DNA of 64,000 nucleotides from Swaminathania salitolerans (GTDB lineage Bacteria; Pseudomonadota; Alphaproteobacteria; Acetobacterales; Acetobacteraceae): the NCBI RefSeq assembly GCF_025994315.1, contig NZ_BAQE01000005.1. One strand, written 5' to 3'. Position numbers and translations under genes: made by a program. Under the pieces are notes generated by a model. It was not told where the DNA came from and ran no database searches. It saw only the letters and a list, made by a program, of their open reading frames with translations. Below, one piece after another: positions 34,734 through 42,712 of this stretch (position 1 is the first letter of the stretch; each line of letters opens with the position of its first letter).

Positions 34734-35484
34734 TTCGCCACCCGATCCGCAAGCCGCGATCTCGATCCGGAAGATGAGCAAGTTCTACGGGGATTTCCTC
34801 GCTCTGGACCGGATCAGCATCGATATCGCCAGAGGCGAGAAGATCGTGGTTCTCGGCCCGTCCGGCTCGGGAAAATCGACCTTCATTCGCACGCTCAACC
34901 GGATCGAACCCCATGATAGCGGGGTGCTCATGATCGATGGCGCCATCGTCGATGAAACCACCGGCCTGACGGAACTGCGTGGCGCGGTCGGGATGGTGTT
35001 CCAGAACTACAATCTTTTCCCGCATCTGACGGTTCTGGAAAACTGTACCCTTGCGCCGAGACTGGTACGCAGGGCGCATCGCGAGGCGACCGAAGCCCTC
35101 GCGCGCCAGTATCTTGCCCAGGTCGGTATTCTCGAACAGGCGGAGAAGTTCCCGATCGCGCTCTCGGGAGGACAGCAGCAGCGCGTGGCGATCGCGCGGG
35201 CGCTCTGCATGGCGCCGGACGTGATCCTTTTCGACGAACCCACCGCCGCGCTCGATCCGGAGGCGATCAAGGACGTGATCGGGATCATCGATACGCTCGC
35301 CGAGCGCGGGATCACCATCATATGCGTGACGCATGAAATGGGGTTCGCACGCCATATTGCCGACCGTGTCCTGTTCATGGATCGCGGCTGCCTGATAGAG
35401 ACGGCTCCCCCGGACCGTTTCTTTACCGCGCCAGGCACCGAGCGGGCAAAGCAGTTCCTCGCACAGTTGATCCATCACGAATAA
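34723..35484 (+). CDS. polar amino-acid ABC transporter ATP-binding protein
   Basis: A 253-residue GlnQ/HisP-type ATPase. Walker A is GPSGSGKST, the Q-loop MVFQNYNLFPHLTVLEN, the signature LSGGQQQRVAIARAL, Walker B VILFDEPTAALDPE and the switch His is in VTHEMGFARHIAD. It starts within the permease gene (11-base overlap) behind a GGAGGGGG ribosome-binding site. It energises the fused binding-protein/permease encoded immediately upstream. Confidence 0.95.
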   Translation: MTPNSPPDPQAAISIRKMSKFYGDFLALDRISIDIARGEKIVVLGPSGSGKSTFIRTLNRIEPHDSGVLMIDGAIVDETTGLTELRGAVGMVFQNYNLFPHLTVLENCTLAPRLVRRAHREATEALARQYLAQVGILEQAEKFPIALSGGQQQRVAIARALCMAPDVILFDEPTAALDPEAIKDVIGIIDTLAERGITIICVTHEMGFARHIADRVLFMDRGCLIETAPPDRFFTAPGTERAKQFLAQLIHHE

Positions 35485-35591
35485 CGGCCATGGATAGCAT
35501 TGGGGCAAACTGAGCTTTGGCTTTTTGCAATCGAACGGCATGTCGTTTCGCCTCTTCAATGACAAGGACACCACTCCGGGGAGCCCTTTTC

Positions 35592-37988
35592 ATGACGATC
35601 CATCCGCCAAGGGGATTCCGTACTCTGACAGGCACGGCGCTCTCCCTCTCCGCGCGACTTCTGCTCGGCGGAGCCGCTCCGGGCGGGATGATCCTGACGG
35701 GGGCACTCATTACCGGCGCGCTGTGGCAGGGGGCGACGCCCGCCGAGGCCAGCCCGCACAAGACAGTTGCCCCGTCAGCTGCCCCTGCTTCGGGCACGGC
35801 ATCTGCTACGGCTCGGGGCGCGGCATCGGGCACGAAGAGCGCCGCACATGGAAGGCCCCGCGCCCATCGATCGCGCCCCGGGAAGAGCCATGCCCGCCCC
35901 GAAGCCATACAGGTCAGAGGATCGCGAGCGCAACGCTTCCTGACCACGGCCGCCACGGTCAACGTGCTGAGCGGACGCGAATTGCGCGCGCTCAACATCG
36001 TAAGCCCCAAGGATATCGCGGCCTATACGCCGGGTCTGACCGCGGTGAATGCCACCTCCGGCAGCACGCCGATTTTTTCCATACGCGGGATCGGGCTCGA
36101 CGATTACACCGGCAACAATATGGGTGGGATCGGAATCTACCAGGACGGGGTCTTTGCCCCTTATCCCGTGTTCTACACGGGTCAGATGTTCGACACGCAA
36201 TCCGTGGCCGTCGAAAAGGGGCCGCAGGGCTTCGAATACGGTCGCAGCAGCACGGGCGGCAATATCGCCATCGAAACGATCAAACCGGACGGGAAATTCG
36301 GCGGCTATGTCGATTGGGGCTATAGCAGCTATGGCACGAACACGGCGCGCGCCGCACTCAACGTTCCGGTTACGGACAGGATCCAGGATCGCGTGTCGTT
36401 CAGCTATATCAACGGCGATGGCTGGCAACGCGACATCCATACCGGCAGACGTTACGGCTCGCAGGACCAGCTCGGGCTGCGGAACCTGACGCGCTTCCTG
36501 ATCGACGATCGCTCGAGTCTGTTGCTGAACATCCATTATACCCGCGACAAGGGCATCTCCATGTCGCCTCAGGACACGAATGGCGACGCCGTGAACGGGT
36601 TCCCCACGGGGACGATCGGCGTCGGTCCCGATGCCGCCTATAATGCCGTCAATGTCGGCAATAACCGCGTGGGGCGCAACGAAAATGGCGGCGGCGTTTC
36701 CCTCCGCTACACGCGTGATTTCGACTGGGGACAATTCGTCTCGACAACGGCTTTCGATGCTTTTCGCCGGGACGATTACGACAATTACGATGGCGAATCG
36801 GTCAATGTCGGGGATTATCACTGGAACGATACATCCCTGGCCCAGTCCCATGACATGCATCTCCAGATGGATCTGACCCGGCGCTTTCATCTGAAGATCG
36901 GTGTGTACGAGTCCTGGGACAAGATCAACGGTGCCTATACGAGCTACAGGTCGTTTCTTCTGGACGTTCCCAACGGCAATCTGACCGATCGCTTCGTGCA
37001 GCAGAACGTCTCGACCGGCCTCTATCTGCATACGGTCACGCGGGTTCTGGAAAATCTCGATTTCATCGCCTCGGGTCGTTTTTCATGGGACGATCGCGGG
37101 TTCAATGGCGGGACGATCGACGATGCGGGCGCGCTGACAACGAAAGGCGCCTATCTCTCACGGCTCAATACGAGCCACGCCTATGTGCGTCTGACGGGTC
37201 GTGTCGGGTTGCGCTACACGATCGTGCCCGGCACCCAGGTCTATGCGACGATCTCGAACGGTTACAAGGCGGGCGCCTATTTCGCGGCGCCTGTCTCGGC
37301 CCCGCAGGCGCTCGATTACGTGCGGCCCGAAAACATGATCGCCTATGAAATCGGCGCCAAGACCAGCCTTCTGCGAAATCACGTCCAGATCGAAGGTGCC
37401 CTTTTCGATTACGAGTATCATAACCGCCAGACCCTGTTCGTCGCCGAGATGCCGATGAACATCACCTCGCTCAGCCTCGGCCCGATCCCGCGGGCGCGTA
37501 CGCGCGGCGGAGAACTCTCGAGCACACTGCACGATCTGGTTCCGGATCTCGATCTGCGCGGCAGTTTTGCCTATCTTGATGCCCAGAATACCAGCCCAGT
37601 CGATTCGATCGGCGGTCTGCCGCTCCTCTCTTCCGTCACGGCCCATTCGGTGCTCCCCTTCGCGCCCCGGTTTTCCTGGAATGCCGTCGCGCGATACGGC
37701 ATCGACCTGCCCCGCGCCTATCGCATGACGCTTCAGACCAGCTACACATGGAAGGACAACATGCTCCTCGCGCTCGGCGATCCGAACGGCATCACGGACA
37801 AGATCAGCGCGCTGGGTATGCGCATGGAGATCGGCCCGAAAACCGGAAAATGGACGGCAGCCGTCTATGTCGACAACATGCTGAACAAACACGGCAATAC
37901 CTATTCCTTCACCGGAAGCGACAACAGCCGGGTCCAGTTCCTTCAGACGCCACGCTGGGTCGGGTGCGACCTGCGCTACAATTTCTGA
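35592..37988 (+). CDS. TonB-dependent outer-membrane receptor
   Basis: About 798 residues from the ATG at 35592 with GGGGAG about nine bases before it. A long N-terminal export region with Ala/Ser/Arg-rich linker precedes the plug domain, which starts at about residue 98 (EAIQVRGSRAQRFLTTAATV, then IPIFSIRGIGLDDY-like plug motifs and VEKGPQGFEYGRSSTGGNIA). The barrel ends LQTPRWVGCDLRYNF with the terminal aromatic residue required for BAM insertion. It lacks a nearby Fur box, so it is probably not a siderophore receptor. It lies 107 bases after the ABC ATPase and its stop overlaps the next gene, so substrate entry through the outer membrane for this cluster is the likely role. Confidence 0.92.
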   Translation: MTIHPPRGFRTLTGTALSLSARLLLGGAAPGGMILTGALITGALWQGATPAEASPHKTVAPSAAPASGTASATARGAASGTKSAAHGRPRAHRSRPGKSHARPEAIQVRGSRAQRFLTTAATVNVLSGRELRALNIVSPKDIAAYTPGLTAVNATSGSTPIFSIRGIGLDDYTGNNMGGIGIYQDGVFAPYPVFYTGQMFDTQSVAVEKGPQGFEYGRSSTGGNIAIETIKPDGKFGGYVDWGYSSYGTNTARAALNVPVTDRIQDRVSFSYINGDGWQRDIHTGRRYGSQDQLGLRNLTRFLIDDRSSLLLNIHYTRDKGISMSPQDTNGDAVNGFPTGTIGVGPDAAYNAVNVGNNRVGRNENGGGVSLRYTRDFDWGQFVSTTAFDAFRRDDYDNYDGESVNVGDYHWNDTSLAQSHDMHLQMDLTRRFHLKIGVYESWDKINGAYTSYRSFLLDVPNGNLTDRFVQQNVSTGLYLHTVTRVLENLDFIASGRFSWDDRGFNGGTIDDAGALTTKGAYLSRLNTSHAYVRLTGRVGLRYTIVPGTQVYATISNGYKAGAYFAAPVSAPQALDYVRPENMIAYEIGAKTSLLRNHVQIEGALFDYEYHNRQTLFVAEMPMNITSLSLGPIPRARTRGGELSSTLHDLVPDLDLRGSFAYLDAQNTSPVDSIGGLPLLSSVTAHSVLPFAPRFSWNAVARYGIDLPRAYRMTLQTSYTWKDNMLLALGDPNGITDKISALGMRMEIGPKTGKWTAAVYVDNMLNKHGNTYSFTGSDNSRVQFLQTPRWVGCDLRYNF

Positions 37989-38854
37989 TGACGATGCGCC
38001 TCGAGACCTTTCGCACGCTCTGGGGCGATGCCCGCCCGTGGTCGGACAGCATCGCCGAGGCACGAGGCGAGGGATTCGACGGCATCGAGGGGCGCATCCC
38101 GCAGCAGGACCTTCTTCCGGCCTGTCGCGCGGCCCTCCGGGAGGCGGAGGTGCCATTCATCGCCATTGCAATGACGGGCGGCGGCGTTCTTCCGCGACAG
38201 GCGGCGGGACTCGCCGACCATCTGGCGGATCTCGACGATGCCCTTGCGCGCGCGACGCTTCTCGCGCCGCGTTTCGTCAATATTCTCGGCGGCAACGATC
38301 GCTGGGGGGCTGCGCAGCAGGCGGAATTCATCGGCGCTGCGCTGCGCCTCGGTCGCAAACACGGCCTGACATTGAGTTTCGAGACCCATCGCGCGCGTAT
38401 CTGCGCAACGCCCTGGGTGACCCTCGATGTGATCCGACAGGTGCCGGACGCCCTGTTCACGGCCGATATCAGCCACTGGGTCGTGGGCTGCGAGCGCCTG
38501 CTGGACGATCCCTGCGACGATTTCGGCCCGTTCGTCGCACGGGTCCATCATGTTCAGGCCCGGGTCGGATACGATCAGGGACCGCAGGTCTCCCACCCCG
38601 CCGCTCCCGAACACGCGCGCGCCCTGGCTTTCCATCAGGGATTCTGGCGCGAAATATGGCACGATCAGGCGCGACGCGGATACGAAGTCACGACGCTGAC
38701 GCCGGAATGCGGTCCTGACGGCTACACCCAGACCCTGCCCTTTACCCATCTGCCCCTTGCGGACCGCTTCGAGATGAATCGCTGGTTGCGGCGCGCACAG
38801 GTCAGTTCCTTTGCAGAAAGCTTCCCTGCATCACCGACAAGAGAGAGGTCCTGA
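37988..38854 (+). CDS. sugar phosphate isomerase/epimerase-like TIM-barrel protein
   Basis: A 288-residue xylose-isomerase-like TIM barrel (AP-endonuclease family 2). Metal-binding positions are suggested by LTLSFETHRARIC (Glu/His), ALFTADISHWVVGCERL (Asp/His), VHHVQARVGYDQGPQVSHP (His) and TLTPECGPDGY (Glu). It has no signal peptide. The start overlaps the TonB receptor stop by one base. Related proteins often stand next to TonB receptors and transporters; their reactions are isomerisations or epimerisations of sugars or hydroxy-ketones. The substrate is unknown. Confidence 0.83.
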   Translation: MTMRLETFRTLWGDARPWSDSIAEARGEGFDGIEGRIPQQDLLPACRAALREAEVPFIAIAMTGGGVLPRQAAGLADHLADLDDALARATLLAPRFVNILGGNDRWGAAQQAEFIGAALRLGRKHGLTLSFETHRARICATPWVTLDVIRQVPDALFTADISHWVVGCERLLDDPCDDFGPFVARVHHVQARVGYDQGPQVSHPAAPEHARALAFHQGFWREIWHDQARRGYEVTTLTPECGPDGYTQTLPFTHLPLADRFEMNRWLRRAQVSSFAESFPASPTRERS

Positions 38855-38855
38855 C

Positions 38856-39890
38856 ATGACAGAAGAGACGTTCACGTCCATTCCGGTGATCGATATCGCC
38901 GGGCTGTATTCGACCGAAAAGGCCGATCGTCAGAAGGTTGCGGATACGTTGCATCATGCCGCCAGCAAGATCGGCTTCTTCTATATTGCCGGCCATCGGG
39001 TGACGGAGGATCTGATCGCGGATGTACGCAGCGCCGCCCGGGATTTCTTCTCCCAGCCCTTCGAGAAGAAGATGGAGCATTATATAGGCGCCTCGGCCTC
39101 GCATAAGGGGTTCGTTCCCGAAGGGGAGGAGATCTACAACAAGGCGCGTCCGGATCACAAGGAAGCCTTCGATATCGGTTACGAGGTTCCGGCCGACCAC
39201 CCGCTCGTGACGGCGGGAACACCGCTTCTCGGGCCGAATGACTGGCCTGCGCTTCCCGGTTTCCGCGAGCGCGCCACGGCCTATTACAATGCCGTCTTCG
39301 ATCTGGGACGTGTGCTGTTCCGCGGTTTCGCCCTCGCGCTCGGACTGGACGAACACGCTTTCGACGACGTCGCGCAATTTCCGCCCTCGAAACTGCGCAT
39401 GATCCACTATCCCTTCGACGGCGAAGCCCGGGACGCGCCCGGAATCGGCGCCCATACGGATTATGAGTGCTTCACCATCCTTCTGGCGGATCAGCCGGGG
39501 CTGGAGGTCCTGAACGGGAACGGGGAGTGGATCGACGCCCCGCCGATTCCGGGCAGCTTCGTCGTCAATATCGGAGACATGCTGGAAATGATGACGGCCG
39601 GCGCGTTCGTGGCCACGGCGCATCGCGTACGCAGCGTGAAGGAGGAGCGCTATTCCTTTCCGCTTTTCTACGCCTGCGACTATCACCATGAGATCCGTCC
39701 CCTTCCCGCCTTCGACAAGGGCGATACGGAATATGCGGCGGTCAGGATCGGAGACCACATGTGGGCACAGGCCATGCAGACATATGCCTATCTCATCGCC
39801 CGGCGCGAACGGGGCGAGATCGCCCTGCCGGAGGGTACGCGTCGCACCAATAGCTTCGGCCACTTCACCAGAACGGGTGTGACGCCATGA
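38856..39890 (+). CDS. isopenicillin-N-synthase-like Fe(II)/2-oxoglutarate-dependent oxygenase
   Basis: A 344-residue non-haem iron oxygenase from the ATG at 38856, one base after the previous stop and behind GAGAGAGG. The N-terminal IPVIDIAGLYSTEKADRQKV and IGFFYIAGHRV are the DIOX_N domain. The iron triad is in IGAHTDYECFTILLADQPG (H, D) and VATAHRVRS (H), and the 2-oxoglutarate-binding RxS is ERYSFPLFY. The family hydroxylates, desaturates or cyclises small molecules, including amino acids. Its position in a transport and catabolic operon suggests oxidative opening of the imported substrate (inference). Confidence 0.9.
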   Translation: MTEETFTSIPVIDIAGLYSTEKADRQKVADTLHHAASKIGFFYIAGHRVTEDLIADVRSAARDFFSQPFEKKMEHYIGASASHKGFVPEGEEIYNKARPDHKEAFDIGYEVPADHPLVTAGTPLLGPNDWPALPGFRERATAYYNAVFDLGRVLFRGFALALGLDEHAFDDVAQFPPSKLRMIHYPFDGEARDAPGIGAHTDYECFTILLADQPGLEVLNGNGEWIDAPPIPGSFVVNIGDMLEMMTAGAFVATAHRVRSVKEERYSFPLFYACDYHHEIRPLPAFDKGDTEYAAVRIGDHMWAQAMQTYAYLIARRERGEIALPEGTRRTNSFGHFTRTGVTP

Positions 39891-40621
39891 CGCTTCAGAC
39901 AGAACAGGCACTGCGCGAGGAACTCGCTGCGGCCTACAGGCTCTACGCGCAGTTCGGCCTGACCGATATGGTCTATACCCATCTCTCGGTGCGTCTCCCC
40001 GGAGAGGGTCACCGCTTTCTGGTCAATCCCTACGGGTTTCTGTTCGAAGAAATCACGGCGAGCATGCTCGTGGTGGTGGATTCCGAGGGGCACCCCCAGC
40101 AGGAGACGCCTTTTCCGGTCAATCCGGCAGGGTTCGTGATCCACTCCGCCGTGCATCGCGCCCATCCCGACGCGGCCTGCGTCATGCACAGCCATACGCT
40201 GGCAGGCATGGCCATAGCCGCCCAGAAAGACGGTATCCTGCCGCTGAACCAGATCAATATGGAGTTTTACGGGCGTATCGGCTTTCATCCCTATGAAGGC
40301 ATCGCCGCCGAAGACAACATGAGCGAACGCGAAAGGCTCGTGCGCGATCTGGGCGATCATATGGGGCTGATACTGCAGAATCACGGGCTGCTGACCGTCG
40401 GCAGCTCGGTGGCTCAGGCTTTTTATCGCATGTATTATCTGGAACAGGCCTGCCGCATACAGCTCGCCGCGCAATCGACCGGCGCAGCGCTTCACTGCCC
40501 GAGCGAAGCGGAGATCCTGCGCGCGCGCAGACAATTCGAGACCGATCCCGATCAGGGGCAGATGATCTGGAAAGCCCTGCGCCGCAAGCTCGACCGCGAG
40601 CAACCTGATTACCAGAACTGA
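39887..40621 (+). CDS. class II aldolase/adducin-family protein
   Basis: A 244-residue protein overlapping the oxygenase gene by four bases (ATGA). The zinc-binding His pair is in DAACVMHSHTLAGMAIAA and the third His in LILQNHGLLTVGSSVAQAFY; FVIHSAVHRAHP is also conserved. Class II aldolases cleave phosphorylated or free hydroxy-keto compounds, though some members of this adducin-like group are not aldolases. This is the last gene of the cluster: a bidirectional terminator follows at 40745. It may cleave the product of the oxygenase (inference). Confidence 0.87.
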   Translation: MTLQTEQALREELAAAYRLYAQFGLTDMVYTHLSVRLPGEGHRFLVNPYGFLFEEITASMLVVVDSEGHPQQETPFPVNPAGFVIHSAVHRAHPDAACVMHSHTLAGMAIAAQKDGILPLNQINMEFYGRIGFHPYEGIAAEDNMSERERLVRDLGDHMGLILQNHGLLTVGSSVAQAFYRMYYLEQACRIQLAAQSTGAALHCPSEAEILRARRQFETDPDQGQMIWKALRRKLDREQPDYQN

Positions 40622-40666
40622 GAACCGGGGACAGGAGACCGGCAATAGGGGAACCGGGAATAGGGG
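40622..40666. repeat. three degenerate 14-15-bp tandem repeats (GAACCGGGRAYAGG type)
   Basis: ACCGG cores lie at 40624, 40638 and 40653, each followed by an AYAGG segment. The array begins directly at the class II aldolase stop and lies before the terminator. Confidence 0.6.
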
Positions 40667-40744
40667 ATAGGAGGCCCGGATGCCCCTGACCGCCGGTTTG
40701 CCCCCCTGTCGTCGCCCCCCCTGTCGTCTCATGATGGAAACCGC

Positions 40745-40780
40745 AAAAAAGGCGGGGCTTTGCGGCCCCGCCTTTTCTTT
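40745..40780. terminator. bidirectional rho-independent terminator
   Basis: GGCGGGGC (40751-40758) and GCCCCGCC (40765-40772) form an eight-pair GC stem with a six-base loop. It is preceded by AAAAAA (40745-40750) and followed by TTTTCTTT, so it can stop transcripts from both the class II aldolase gene and the convergent transporter gene. Confidence 0.93.
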
Positions 40781-40840
40781 CCCCTCGTCTCAAGGAGGGA
40801 AACGCTCCGCCCGGTCGGCTCCGACCGGGCGGGATACCGA

Positions 40841-42184
40841 TCAGTGACTGATCGCCTTTGCCGCAGCGCGGGTCTCGGCGAGATGGGCCTCGACTTCCGG
40901 ATCCAGCTTCAGGAAGTAGGTCATCACGGCGCTGATGAAATAGATGATGGAATAGACGACCATGACACCGAAGACACCGAAGGACGGCTCGAAGATATAG
41001 ACGATGGCCGGGCCGATCCAGACGCTCGCACCGGCGCCGAGATTCAGCAGCGACATCGCAGCCGCTTTGTTTTCCGGTGCCAGATAGGGCATCAGGGCCG
41101 AGAGCGGCACATAGCCAGCCAGGGTCATGCCATAGAAGGCACCGGCGATCATGACGACGAACAGATGGTCGGGTCCCAGCATGGTGGGGGCGAAATACAG
41201 CGCCATGGTGCTGAGAGTCGATCCGATACCGCCCATGATCATGGTCGTGTAGCGCCAGCTCAGCTTGTCGCTCACAATGCCCAGGAACAGGTTGAAGAAG
41301 ATGTTGCTGATGAAGATGGCCTGAAGCACAGCCAGCCACTGGCCCATGGTGAAGCCGAGCGTATGGGTGAAGTAGAGCGGCATGAACACCAGGAAGCCGA
41401 ATTCGGCCGAGGTATTGATGGCGCGCACGATGCAGCCGATGCCGACTTTCGGGCGCTGCCAGCCAATGGCCAGAGACATGAACAGCGTCTTGAGCGCACC
41501 GTTGTTTCCGGCTTCGACACGGGGCACGCGCTGCATGCCGATCAGGGCAAGACCACCGCCGAAAACCACGAAGCCCAGAGCGACCCACAAGGTGGCATAG
41601 CTGCCGAGGACAGGAAGAAGCAGACCGGCAAGCGTCGTTCCGAGCGTCGGCAGACCGGCCGTGAAGCAGAACCAGAACCAGCCGACGGCGGAGCCGAGTT
41701 TCTGCACGGGTGCGGTATTCACCACCCATACCAGAAAGCCGAAAGCAAAGAGCGGATAGCCGAAACCGCGCAGACCGTAAAAGAGCGTGATCAGCGTCCA
41801 GGACTTGGAGGGCAGGGCGAAACCGAGAAATCCGATCTGGAATGCGATCCAGATTCCCAGCCCGACCAGCATGACCCGACGGCTGCCCCACATGTCGGAG
41901 AGGGCACCGGAGAGCCATGCCGAGATAGCGGCCGTCAGACCGTAGATCGTGAAGAGACCGGCGACGTCATGCTCCTGGAAGCCGAGACCGACGAGATAGG
42001 GGGAGAGATATCCGCTCTCCACGCCGTCTCCGATCATGAAGAGCAACGTACCGACAAAACCCCAGATCATGACCGGCGGAATACCCGCCCATGAAACGAA
42101 CCGTTCGAAAGCCGTTTTCGGCTCGAGTTCCGGCACGGTGCCGGCTAAAGGCCGTGCGCCCCCGACGAATGTACCGCCTGCCAT
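40841..42184 (-). CDS. MFS polyol transporter (RbtT/DalT/CsbX-like)
   Basis: A 447-residue inner-membrane transporter from the ATG at 42184, which has GGAGA about seven bases upstream. The first helix MIWGFVGTLLFMIGDGVESG and the segment LFYGLRGFGYPLFAFGFLVW match the ribitol (RbtT) and D-arabitol (DalT) transporters of enterobacteria. GALSDMWGSRRVM is the loop 2-3 MFS signature. Proton-coupled uptake of a pentitol is the likely role, supported by the divergent transketolase and polyol dehydrogenase genes. The upstream spacer is unusually AT-rich. Confidence 0.87.
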   Translation of the reverse strand: MAGGTFVGGARPLAGTVPELEPKTAFERFVSWAGIPPVMIWGFVGTLLFMIGDGVESGYLSPYLVGLGFQEHDVAGLFTIYGLTAAISAWLSGALSDMWGSRRVMLVGLGIWIAFQIGFLGFALPSKSWTLITLFYGLRGFGYPLFAFGFLVWVVNTAPVQKLGSAVGWFWFCFTAGLPTLGTTLAGLLLPVLGSYATLWVALGFVVFGGGLALIGMQRVPRVEAGNNGALKTLFMSLAIGWQRPKVGIGCIVRAINTSAEFGFLVFMPLYFTHTLGFTMGQWLAVLQAIFISNIFFNLFLGIVSDKLSWRYTTMIMGGIGSTLSTMALYFAPTMLGPDHLFVVMIAGAFYGMTLAGYVPLSALMPYLAPENKAAAMSLLNLGAGASVWIGPAIVYIFEPSFGVFGVMVVYSIIYFISAVMTYFLKLDPEVEAHLAETRAAAKAISH

Positions 42185-42712
42185 AATGTGTCTCCTGGTC
42201 TTTCTGTAAGGCGTCCTGCTGCGGAACAGCGCGCCTGGCTTTCCTCCTTTGCGCGGCTTTGATCCTCCCTGCAAATCACAAAAAAGAGTTAAATATACCA
42301 AAAGCGGTGTTCTTATGAGACATACGCCTCAGACGCTCCGACAGGATGACGCCAAGTTAATGAAAAAATTTTGAGTTTACAATCAATCCCAACCAAGGAG
42401 AGACAAAGAAGAAAGTTCAACGCAAGAACATGATATGGTCTCATCCAGATAATCCTATCGAACATTAACCAGTTATATAAACACTGTTTCTTACTGTATA
42501 TAATAGTATTCATATTATACGGAATTGACCCAATCACTCCTGAGTATATTTCTTTATTTTTATTCTAATAGAACCTGGATTGTCTTGTATTACGCAATCG
42601 TGACCGTTCCAGAAAATTTTGAACGTATCATAAAATTTCCTTAATACATATCATTTCATCCCAAAGCTAACACGGGCAAACCGGGCTTCCACGAACTGAA
42701 CGAGCGAGTGTG
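42185..42712. other. AT-rich divergent intergenic region
   Basis: About 530 bases without a supported gene between the polyol transporter and transketolase starts. From about 42280 to 42660 the base composition is far more AT-rich than the rest of the window, with runs such as TTATATAAACAC and TAATAGTATTCATATTATA. It must hold both promoters; I see no perfect long dyad. An open frame at 42313-42537 (minus) lacks homology signals. The composition suggests either a regulatory region open to silencing proteins or a remnant of foreign DNA. Confidence 0.6.

Noticed and set aside
35592..37988. Siderophore receptor
   Set aside because: No Fur box upstream and the gene is embedded in an amino-acid-transport and catabolic operon; iron uptake is not supported.
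42313..42537. A 74-codon minus-strand open frame in the AT-rich spacer
   Set aside because: No ribosome-binding site, composition unlike all neighbouring genes, no recognisable motif; AT-rich DNA in a divergent promoter region explains it better.
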